A stretch of 64,000 bases of DNA, from positions 1 through 64,000 of the forward strand of contig QCFZ01000001.1 in the NCBI GenBank assembly GCA_003278255.1, in the 5' to 3' direction. This document shows, in pieces, positions 33,224 to 41,197 of the stretch. The notes beneath the pieces were generated by a model. It searched no databases, had not been told where the DNA came from, and was given only the letters and a program-made list of their open reading frames with translations. The DNA comes from Prochlorococcus sp. AG-363-O15. GTDB lineage: Bacteria; Cyanobacteriota; Cyanobacteriia; PCC-6307; Cyanobiaceae. The position numbers were made by a program, and so were the translations under genes. Numbering within the stretch: position 1 is the first letter of the stretch; the number at the start of each line of letters is the position of its first letter.

Positions 33224-34109
33224 GATCGATTTAAAAAATAATGTCGGTTCTAATGATCTTATTGAACCTGCACCTGGAGTCCTCTACATAGTTGGTACAC
33301 CTATTGGGCATCTGGGAGATCTATCGCCAAGGGCACAGTCACTCCTTACCAACGTTTCAGCTATCGCATGTGAGGACACGCGTCACAGCAGGAAGTTAAT
33401 AAGCAAATTTAGAACTAAAGCACTTTTAATAAGTTTTCATAGGCATAATGCACAAAGCCGACTACCAACACTTCTTGAGTTACTAAAAACAGGAAAAAGC
33501 CTGGCTTTAATTAGCGATGCAGGTCTTCCAGGAATAAGTGATCCTGGTGAAGAGCTTGTTTCAGCGACCAGAGAGGCAGGGCTTCAAGTTATTTGTATCC
33601 CAGGACCATGTGCTGCCACAACAGCTTTAGTTTGTAGTGGACTTCCTTCTGGAAGATTTTGTTTTGAAGGTTTTTTGCCGCCTAAAGGCAGTAAAAGGGC
33701 AAAACTTCTAAAAGAAATTTCACAAGAAGAAAGAACAACTGTTTTATATGAATCCCCACATCGATTAATTCAACTACTCAAAGAACTAATTACTATCTGC
33801 GGAGCAAAAAGGTCCTTATATGTTGCCAGAGAATTAACTAAGCGCCATGAACAACACATTGGGCCAACAATTGGAATTGCGTTAAAATATTTTCTAGAAA
33901 ATGAACCTATAGGGGAATGCACAATCATATTGGGAGGAGCAGAAAAAAAATTGAATATTGAAATCAGCGAGCCAGAGTTGCTTAAAAAAATGCATGCTTT
34001 AATAGATGAAGGATTAAGCACTAATGAAAGTGCAAGATTGATTTCTAAAGAAGAAGGTTTATCAAAGAGATTTCTCTACAGACTTTTACATCAAAAAGAC
34101 ATCTCCTAG
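33222..34109 (+). CDS. rsmI: 16S rRNA 2'-O-ribose C1402 methyltransferase
   Basis: LYIVGTPIGHLGDLSPRA, EDTRHSRKL, LISDAGLPGISDPGEELV, FEGFLPPKGSKR. Confidence 0.95.
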   Translation: MIDLKNNVGSNDLIEPAPGVLYIVGTPIGHLGDLSPRAQSLLTNVSAIACEDTRHSRKLISKFRTKALLISFHRHNAQSRLPTLLELLKTGKSLALISDAGLPGISDPGEELVSATREAGLQVICIPGPCAATTALVCSGLPSGRFCFEGFLPPKGSKRAKLLKEISQEERTTVLYESPHRLIQLLKELITICGAKRSLYVARELTKRHEQHIGPTIGIALKYFLENEPIGECTIILGGAEKKLNIEISEPELLKKMHALIDEGLSTNESARLISKEEGLSKRFLYRLLHQKDIS

Positions 34110-34164
34110 ATGCCCTTTTCTATTACAATAGTCAAAACTAATTTTATTCGGGCATTCTAGGAAA

Positions 34165-34395
34165 ATGTTACTTCGATTGAGATTACTTGCAATGAGTTTT
34201 GGAAGTGGTGCCCTTTTACTCTTGGTTCTTTGTCTTGGAGCACAAAATCTGAATGAGAGACATAAATTAAATCTAGGATTTGCTAAGTCTGCACCTCTTC
34301 CTTCAGGATTTTTAATAGGGATATCAATTGTTATTGGTGTAATAAGTGGAGGAAGCACTACCGCATTATTGATTCAACCTCCTCATGAAGATTAA
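34165..34395 (+). CDS. Small membrane protein, uncharacterised
   Basis: 76-aa ORF with two hydrophobic segments in a coding gap. Confidence 0.5.
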   Translation: MLLRLRLLAMSFGSGALLLLVLCLGAQNLNERHKLNLGFAKSAPLPSGFLIGISIVIGVISGGSTTALLIQPPHED

Positions 34396-34410
34396 ATCAA
34401 AGAAACATAC

Positions 34411-35253
34411 TTAAGCATCTAAAGCCACAACTGCCCCATCGACAAGCAAACGAGTAACTCCTCTAGCCAAAAGAAAAGGTTTTGAAAGCTTGAAAATTGT
34501 AGTGTTAGGAATTTTTATGACTCTTTGATTTCTTCCACAATGACGCTTTGCTGAACGTTGATTAACAAATAAGCGAAGCACCTGTCTTTCTTGATCTCCT
34601 TCTGAAAGGAATCCAAGTTCAGGGAAATCCTTTAATAGTCTTATATCAAGTTCCACTGTCTTATCTACCAACATATAAACTGTTTCAGGTAAAACATCTC
34701 CAGAAATAGACTCACATCCCAAATCTTGTTGAGCATGCGAATTAAAGCTTGTAGTAAGAGGTACAATTTCTTGAAAAACCTCTGAAGAAGAATCATTCTC
34801 TAAGTCTGGCTCAGGTAATTCATCATTAGAAGAATCGTCATCAGAACTAGATCCAAAGTCATCCGCATCATCAAGTGCAAGAGGCCCTGAGGCTTCTTTC
34901 TCTAAGTCCACGTCAATTCCAGTGACGACTTCTTCATCAATAGGCCTTGCAATCTTATCGCCTGGATTTTTATTTTTATCAAAATCTTCTTTCGTAAATC
35001 CAACTTTTTCCAAAGGTTTCTGATTAGGTGCATCCAATGAATCACTAATTCCAGAGTTCTTTATTAAATCTCCTCTAGAGCGAAAGGCCTTTAGAGCGGT
35101 ATATTCATCTTGCGGCAATAAAGCTTTTACCGTCCGATTGACTGTATTTGCACTACAGCCGTATGACTCAGCCAAACTTATGGTGGACTTACCAGAGCGG
35201 TAACCCTCCACAAGCTCTCTCTTTTGACTCTCAGTCAGCCGGATGCCCGCCAT
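34411..35253 (-). CDS. Uncharacterised HTH protein: N-terminal Hin-like HTH, acidic Ser/Asp linker, basic C-terminal domain; start MAGIRLTES preferred
   Basis: LTESQKRELVEGYRSGKSTISLAESYGCSANTVNRTVKALL; DDADDFGSSSDDDSSNDELPEPDLENDSSSE. Confidence 0.7.
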   Translation of the reverse strand: MAGIRLTESQKRELVEGYRSGKSTISLAESYGCSANTVNRTVKALLPQDEYTALKAFRSRGDLIKNSGISDSLDAPNQKPLEKVGFTKEDFDKNKNPGDKIARPIDEEVVTGIDVDLEKEASGPLALDDADDFGSSSDDDSSNDELPEPDLENDSSSEVFQEIVPLTTSFNSHAQQDLGCESISGDVLPETVYMLVDKTVELDIRLLKDFPELGFLSEGDQERQVLRLFVNQRSAKRHCGRNQRVIKIPNTTIFKLSKPFLLARGVTRLLVDGAVVALDA

Positions 35254-35321
35254 CTGATGCAATTTCCAAGCATCCAACCATAAACGGCCAGCCCTCGAAA
35301 TGATTGTCAAAATGATTTTCT

Positions 35322-35395
35322 GCTCCCTTAGCTCAGCTGGATAGAGCAGCTGCCTTCTAAGCAGCCGGTCGTTGGTTCGAATCCAACAGGGGGCG
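35322..35395 (+). tRNA. tRNA-Arg (anticodon TCT)
   Basis: GCTCCCT/AGGGGGC acceptor stem, D-loop AGCTGGATA, anticodon loop CTTCTAA, GTTGG-TTCGAAT-CCAAC T-arm; no encoded CCA. Confidence 0.95.
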
Positions 35396-35684
35396 TATTT
35401 TCAACCATTCCTATTTTCGAAGCACATAAATAAAAGTATTTATAAAAATAGAGACACTAGATTTTTCATATATAAACAAAGAATCTTGTCTCATTTACTA
35501 TGCTTTAAAGAGATTTGCTAAACATTTTTAATCCAACTAATTCTGGTACAAACACAAAAAAATAATTTAAATACTTAATACCTAAAGAGCTTATACGCAA
35601 TCATTTGCAACACTTGCGACAAACAAATTAAGAAAAATAGCCAAATTATGGTCAAATAATTATGGACATAGGGTAATTATTGAC

Positions 35685-36371
35685 ATGAGCGAACTAATCA
35701 AAAAGTTCAATAGTTGGAGGGAAGGTCTTGTCCTAAGAAAACAATTAATTGATACTGCAGGAGAAATTAATGGGTTAGGTATAAATCAAGGAAAGTCTGG
35801 AAATCTATCGATAAGAATACCAGGAGGAATGTTAATTACTCCTGGTTCTATTTCATATCAGAAAATTAAACCATATGATCTAGTAGCCCTTGATCTAAAT
35901 GGCAATGCTATTAAGAGTAAAAACAAAGGTTTCCCAAAAAGGCCTTCAAGTGAATGGAAGCTTCATGCAGAAATATATCACAATAGAACTGAAGTAAATG
36001 CAATTATTCATTGTCATTCAATAAATGCAACTGCACTTTCTTGTCATAATAAAGAAATAACAAGTTTCCACTATATGACTGCTATTGCTGGTGGTAAAAC
36101 TATTCGTTGTGCTGAATATGCAACATTTGGGAGCAGTGATCTGCCCAAAAAAACATTAAAGGCTCTCGAAGGGCGCCTAGCTTGTTTATTAGCCCACCAT
36201 GGTCAAATAGCAATAGCTCCTAGCCTAGAAAAAGCATTGGAAATAGCAATAGAAGTCGAGACATTATCAAATATTTATCTAAAGGCATTACAGATAGGTC
36301 CACCAAACAATATTGATTCCAACGAAATGGAAAAGGTCATAGAAAAATTTAATCTCATTAACTATAAATAG
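35685..36371 (+). CDS. Class II aldolase/adducin family protein (fuculose-phosphate aldolase-like)
   Basis: GNLSIRIPGGMLITPGSISYQKI, SSEWKLHAEIYHNRTEVNAIIHCHS, LLAHHGQIAI. Confidence 0.85.
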   Translation: MSELIKKFNSWREGLVLRKQLIDTAGEINGLGINQGKSGNLSIRIPGGMLITPGSISYQKIKPYDLVALDLNGNAIKSKNKGFPKRPSSEWKLHAEIYHNRTEVNAIIHCHSINATALSCHNKEITSFHYMTAIAGGKTIRCAEYATFGSSDLPKKTLKALEGRLACLLAHHGQIAIAPSLEKALEIAIEVETLSNIYLKALQIGPPNNIDSNEMEKVIEKFNLINYK

Positions 36372-36390
36372 TAATAAAAAATCCATACAA

Positions 36391-36693
36391 TTAATTTGGC
36401 GGGACTATCTTCTTAAGAGAAATAGCAATCTCTTCACATCTAGTAGATCTCAGTAGAATAGATTCAGAACTCCTCACTTCTACTTGCAGCTGTGATTTAC
36501 TTGAAGATAGCAAAGAAATTATCACCTTAACTAGTGGTTTAGAAAGATCACGTGAGGGTGAAGTTTCTGCATAAACCTGCTTTTGACTAGAAAATTTTTG
36601 AACTACATCAAGTCCTAATTCTCTTAAGGAAGCATCAAAAATACCTAGCAAAGATTTCGAGTTAGAAAAACTAGTCCAGGAGAAAGCGGCCAT
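36391..36693 (-). CDS. Hypothetical protein
   Basis: 100-aa ORF without overlapping alternative; no recognised motif. Confidence 0.45.
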   Translation of the reverse strand: MAAFSWTSFSNSKSLLGIFDASLRELGLDVVQKFSSQKQVYAETSPSRDLSKPLVKVIISLLSSSKSQLQVEVRSSESILLRSTRCEEIAISLKKIVPPN

Positions 36694-36946
36694 TAAAAAT
36701 TATTTTTTTTTGTAATTCAAACTCTTTATATACATGTCTCGGTCAAGAAAACAAGAAGCACTTTCCAAAAGCAACTTTTTATACAATTGTCTATTTCATC
36801 ATTATCTCTATAGCGCAGAATATGAAGAAATACAATTCTAAAAATAACAAAGCCTAATAAATACTAAATCATCCAATCAACAAATTATAAAGTGGATTGA
36901 TCGCTAAGGATGCGTTTAACTGTAAATTAAATACACCCTTAGTTCC

Positions 36947-37621
36947 ATGGCTTACTCTGAAGCTGAAGTCCTTGCAGGCGGCCTAGCTCATATCCCAGTA
37001 GCAGTGGGGATTTTAATCTTCATCAACAATATTATCAAAATACGTACTTATAATTCCACTGAACTTGTAAAGCAAGATAAACAGAATACTACTAATATTT
37101 TGAAAAAGAAAAATCCTGTAGACCAAGAAAGAAGTTACTTGAATAAAGATGCTCTGAATTCCGAGATTAATCTTCAAGAAAAGGAAGTGAATCTAACTAT
37201 GACAGAAGAAGCAAATTTAGAAGAAGAAAGTATTTATACAAAAACAACTGAAAGGGAACTACAAACAAATTCAAATGTTCAAAATCAAAGTTTAGAAGAG
37301 CAGGCTCTATTCGAAAGGAGCCTTCAAGAAAAAGCAAATCAAATTGAAGTCGAAGAAATACTTAGAGAATCAAAATCACCTTTTACAAAAAAAGAAAGTG
37401 CTCAAGCAAGTAATTATAAAAAACTCAAATATCTTAATCCATGGAACATTGCTGCTCTGTCTTTACTATTTTTTAGTGGGGGAGCAATTATTCTTTTTGA
37501 AGAAGGCATCCCCCTCAAACATATAAAACAAAATTCTCAAGAGGGCATAAGCAATGAAATAATTATGAAATCTAATCCTCTTCTAAGTTTAGTATCAATC
37601 AACAAGAAGAGGGCTTCTTAA
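36947..37621 (+). CDS. Hypothetical protein with N- and C-terminal TM segments flanking a Glu/Lys/Gln-rich region
   Basis: AEVLAGGLAHIPVAVGILIFINN ... NIAALSLLFFSGGAIILF. Confidence 0.55.
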   Translation: MAYSEAEVLAGGLAHIPVAVGILIFINNIIKIRTYNSTELVKQDKQNTTNILKKKNPVDQERSYLNKDALNSEINLQEKEVNLTMTEEANLEEESIYTKTTERELQTNSNVQNQSLEEQALFERSLQEKANQIEVEEILRESKSPFTKKESAQASNYKKLKYLNPWNIAALSLLFFSGGAIILFEEGIPLKHIKQNSQEGISNEIIMKSNPLLSLVSINKKRAS

Positions 37622-37681
37622 AAAGGGTATACTCTAATGACTAAAATCGAATAATATTCCCTTGCGTGTAAGTTTAATTTC

Positions 37682-37948
37682 TTATTCTCTACCTACATTA
37701 TAGATAAAGTCTTGAAAAGATGGATTATAAAAATAAAGCAGTACCGCAATGAGCAACAAAATATTTAGGCCTATCACAATTGAACCTATAACCATTCTTT
37801 GCCTTTTGCCAGGCATTCTGTATTTCAAACCTGCAGGCAAATTAAGCAATACTTCTTGTTTCTCTTCTGATTTAGGACTAACTTCATTTGAAAAAAAGCC
37901 CTTCTTAGAATTTGAAGCGTTATTAGGGGATCGCTTTTGCTCTTCCAT
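37682..37948 (-). CDS. Hypothetical small membrane protein
   Basis: 88-aa ORF with C-terminal TM (MVIGSIVIGLNILLLIAVLLYF). Confidence 0.55.
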   Translation of the reverse strand: MEEQKRSPNNASNSKKGFFSNEVSPKSEEKQEVLLNLPAGLKYRMPGKRQRMVIGSIVIGLNILLLIAVLLYFYNPSFQDFIYNVGRE

Positions 37949-38010
37949 AACTTAAAAAAGATCCATTGGTAAAGGATAAATGGAAAACTTCTAAAGAAAA
38001 TAAACTCGTA

Positions 38011-38478
38011 TTAGAGACCTTGGCAAAGTTGCATTACTTCTTTAAGAATGTTCTCAGAGAACATTCCAGGACCAAAACCCAACTGACTCATAATCAAATC
38101 TGCCTCCAGTCCAAGTATTCGAGTTTGACATGGATAATTTTCCTGGGATCCAGCGAAACGCTGAAGCCCTTCAGCCCTAAACAAAGCCTCAGCACAAACA
38201 CCCTCTTCACCCAAACGTAAACATCTTTCTGCTAGTGGGTCCAATCCTTTTAATCGAAAATCAGCAAATGCACAAAAATTAGTTTGAAGGCCTATTCCAC
38301 CAAAAATAAGCAAGAGAGCAAGATTTCTATTAATCAAACGCCAACGAGATTTTTTTAAGAATGCCTCGCATTTGTCTGATAAAAAATGCAAGGTGCCTAA
38401 TTGCATTCGCCCAACACCTTTGAAACTACAAGGCTTTTCGCACTGTCTTGACAGGTGAAACCTTGAATAACAGCCCAT
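38011..38478 (-). CDS. Hypothetical protein, exact start uncertain
   Basis: ORF with internal hydrophobic segment (LALLLIFGGIGLQTNFCAFA) and Cys-containing C-terminus. Confidence 0.5.
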   Translation of the reverse strand: MGCYSRFHLSRQCEKPCSFKGVGRMQLGTLHFLSDKCEAFLKKSRWRLINRNLALLLIFGGIGLQTNFCAFADFRLKGLDPLAERCLRLGEEGVCAEALFRAEGLQRFAGSQENYPCQTRILGLEADLIMSQLGFGPGMFSENILKEVMQLCQGL

Positions 38479-38591
38479 AACGAAGCCCTATTAAAAGACG
38501 CCCTTTTAAACAAGATCAATCAAATGTCAACTGAAAGTGCATTTAAAAGCAATTTACTGACATACTCTGTGGGAGAAAATCAATTTTACGG

Positions 38592-38804
38592 ATGTACTTC
38601 GACTTCCACGCCGTTGCAGCCCTTCTTCACACTGCAATTCCCCTTGCCGCCGGGGCTGCAGGTGTCGGATATTTTGTCATGCGCTCAAAAGGTATAGGTT
38701 TTGGCACCTCACACCTCCTTGTAGGTTTGCCAATGTTTGCAGTAGGTGCAGCCGCAGCAGCCTTGTATTACCTCACAAGTGGAGATGCTTCCTACGCGTT
38801 CTAG
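38592..38804 (+). CDS. Small Ala/Gly-rich membrane protein
   Basis: 70-aa ORF with two hydrophobic segments; followed by a strong hairpin. Confidence 0.6.
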   Translation: MYFDFHAVAALLHTAIPLAAGAAGVGYFVMRSKGIGFGTSHLLVGLPMFAVGAAAAALYYLTSGDASYAF

Positions 38805-38860
38805 AAAAAGAACTACAACTAAAAATCTAAATAGAGCGATTAACTCTGTCTAAGTCTGTT

Positions 38861-38913
38861 CCTTGTGTTTCTAACCGAGCTAAATCATATATAGCTCGGT
38901 TAGAAACACAAGG
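38861..38913. terminator. Perfect 22-bp inverted repeat with 9-nt loop, candidate bidirectional terminator
   Basis: CCTTGTGTTTCTAACCGAGCTA-aatcatata-TAGCTCGGTTAGAAACACAAGG followed by T-rich sequence; lies between convergent genes. Confidence 0.75.
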
Positions 38914-39041
38914 TAATTTTTTAATTATTTATAACTTGTTTTACTAAGTAACTCTTAAATATTAATTGAATAAAATTAGATCTATTGAATACTTAAATAG
39001 AAAATTAAAATTAACTATGCAATCAATTTAAAACAAATAGA

Positions 39042-39968
39042 TTAATCCGAATAAACACTGGAAATACTATTATAAGCGCCTTCTCTTTTAATTAATTCAC
39101 TTAAAAGTTCTTTTGAGCTTAAAACTGATCCAACTGGCAAGATCTTCATGCTAGCTGCTAAGGATCCAATGATTTGATGAGCTTCAACACCTTCCTTCCT
39201 AAGGGCATTAAGGCCTAAACTATGATCTCTTTTAGATAGTTTTTTACCTTGACCATCACACATTACAGGAACATATTTATATTTCATTGGTTCTTCTCCT
39301 ATGGTATTTATAATAGCAATCTGTCCACACATAGCCATTCTTAAATCATCACCTCTGACAACTTCGTTAATTCCAGAAGTTAAATCATCTACAACAGTAG
39401 CAAGGTTATAGGCAATAAAACCATCAGATCTCCTTAGTATAATATCTCCACTAATCGAAGAGAATTCATTGTCAACTCTTATTCTTAAGCTTGGCAACCT
39501 CCCATTTTCTAAACCCCAAGAATTGTTTAGATCTCTACATGTACCAGGATAGATAGTTGGAGCACCTTTAGACTCTGAAATATTAGCCAATACACTTCTA
39601 GTACAACGACAAGGATATAACTTCCCTTGCCTCTTTAAAGCTGAAAGGACTGAGCTATATAACCCCAGTCTCTTACTTTGAAAAACTATTGGCCCATTCC
39701 ACTCAAGGCCTAACCAAAGAAGATCATCTTGAATACTTTGTATTGCACCTAAACGATTCCTAGGAATATCCAAATCATCAATACGAAGAAACCAAAGGCC
39801 ATTTTTCATTCGAGCCCTCAACCATGAGAGCAATGCAGTTCGAATATTCCCCAAATGCATAGGGCCTGTAGGGGATGGAGCAAAACGACCCCGATAACCC
39901 TGAGCACTTACCTTCTTGCCAAATCTAATTTGCTCAAGCAAATGTTCAGGCAATGCAAATTTTTCCAA
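39042..39968 (-). CDS. gluQ: Glutamyl-Q tRNA(Asp) synthetase
   Basis: GRFAPSPTGPMHLGNIRTAL, CRCTR...YPGTC Zn site, KLSKRDHS; truncated GluRS-like length. Confidence 0.88.
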   Translation of the reverse strand: MEKFALPEHLLEQIRFGKKVSAQGYRGRFAPSPTGPMHLGNIRTALLSWLRARMKNGLWFLRIDDLDIPRNRLGAIQSIQDDLLWLGLEWNGPIVFQSKRLGLYSSVLSALKRQGKLYPCRCTRSVLANISESKGAPTIYPGTCRDLNNSWGLENGRLPSLRIRVDNEFSSISGDIILRRSDGFIAYNLATVVDDLTSGINEVVRGDDLRMAMCGQIAIINTIGEEPMKYKYVPVMCDGQGKKLSKRDHSLGLNALRKEGVEAHQIIGSLAASMKILPVGSVLSSKELLSELIKREGAYNSISSVYSD

Positions 39969-39984
39969 GATTTAAATCTTTCAT

Positions 39985-40037
39985 AAAACATCACTCACAA
40001 GGAAGAGGCTCCCTCAACTACTAGTGAGTGATGTTTT
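39985..40037 (-). terminator. Hairpin downstream of HU gene
   Basis: 14-bp perfect arms AAAACATCACTCAC / GTGAGTGATGTTTT around a 25-nt loop; on the - strand the stem ends in TTTT. Confidence 0.65.
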
Positions 40038-40074
40038 GCCTTACAAGGTTGAAGTTGTTCTTAAAATTTAAGAA

Positions 40075-40350
40075 TCAGCCCTGAACACGATCCTTAAACA
40101 TCTTGCCTGCAGTAAAAGCTGGAACACGTTTTGCAGGGATTTTGATCTTCTCACCAGTTTTTGGATTCAGGCCTTGACGAGCTGAACGCTCACGAGGCTC
40201 AAAAGATCCGAAGCCAAGAATGGAAACCTTCTTCCCTTCAACAACAGAATCAATGATGGTGTCAATAGCCGCATCAACGACAAGGGAGACGTCTGTCTTT
40301 GTTAGCTCAGTACGTGCTGCCACCAGGTTGACGAGATCTGCTTTATTCAT
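40075..40350 (-). CDS. hup: HU family DNA-binding protein
   Basis: MNKADLVNLVAARTELTKTDV, GFGSFEPRERSARQGLNPKTGEKIKIPAKRVPAFTAGK. Confidence 0.96.
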   Translation of the reverse strand: MNKADLVNLVAARTELTKTDVSLVVDAAIDTIIDSVVEGKKVSILGFGSFEPRERSARQGLNPKTGEKIKIPAKRVPAFTAGKMFKDRVQG

Positions 40351-40517
40351 TGGAAAGGGGTGATTTAGTAGAGATTTTTAAGCCATGAATTCAATGATGA
40401 AATCACTGCCAATTTCTCTAAGCGCTCTCATGGTATGGAGCTTGGCCTCTTACGGCAACCGAAAGAGACCGTGCCGCAACGCTTTATACCAAAATTTAAA
40501 CGCTATAAAACAACTCT

Positions 40518-41165
40518 TCACTCCTTTTCCCAACTCTCCCATGAGAGAAGTTTCTTCTTAGTCAAGGCACCAAGAGAAGCCCCAGATGCAAGTGCTGGCT
40601 TTGAATCTGAAGGAAGCCAAGACAGCATTTTCTTTATACTTTTTTGTTGGAGAGAGAAATGAAAAGTGTTTTGATTTGAAAAATAAGCCAATCGATCAAA
40701 ATTCACAGGAATGAGCAAACGTCCACAGAACAGAACATTCCAAGGAGATGGTGCATACACAACTGAACTGCCTGGGGTAAGACCAGGCGTCCATAGCATT
40801 CGCATTCCAGAAGGAGACAAATATTGTTCTGAGAAACTTTCTAGTCCATTCAAATCTGGCAAGAGATAAGCCTCTTCCTCTTGAACCACTACTGACCAAC
40901 CCAATTTTTCTTGTATTTCAAAGATCTTTCCATGCCCTTGCCTACTTGTAAGCAAAATGCGGCCTCCTCTATCTCCTGCAAGCTCGCCTAAAGCTTCAAT
41001 TGTTTGAGACGTTAACGGCGGGCAGTCAATCAGAACAGATTCTTTTTCGCAATCAAGCCACCAAGCAGTACCTCCATTAGTTGCTTTGTTTGAAGGGAAT
41101 GCCCATATTCCTTCTCTAACTTGGTATGGATATTCACCCAACTCGTCTTGTTTGGACGTAGTCAT
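40518..41165 (-). CDS. Metallo-beta-lactamase-like hydrolase family protein (start 41165 or 41189)
   Basis: GGTAWWLDCEKESVLIDCPPL, MRMLWTPGLTPGSSVVYAP; degenerate metal-site motifs. Confidence 0.6.
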   Translation of the reverse strand: MTTSKQDELGEYPYQVREGIWAFPSNKATNGGTAWWLDCEKESVLIDCPPLTSQTIEALGELAGDRGGRILLTSRQGHGKIFEIQEKLGWSVVVQEEEAYLLPDLNGLESFSEQYLSPSGMRMLWTPGLTPGSSVVYAPSPWNVLFCGRLLIPVNFDRLAYFSNQNTFHFSLQQKSIKKMLSWLPSDSKPALASGASLGALTKKKLLSWESWEKE

Positions 41166-41197
41166 GACATTCTTAAAAGCAAGAAGCAATTAATGGG

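Noticed and set aside
40435-40662. ORF 40435-40662 (+)
   Set aside because: Overlaps the 3' end of the MBL-fold gene on the other strand and has no recognisable features.
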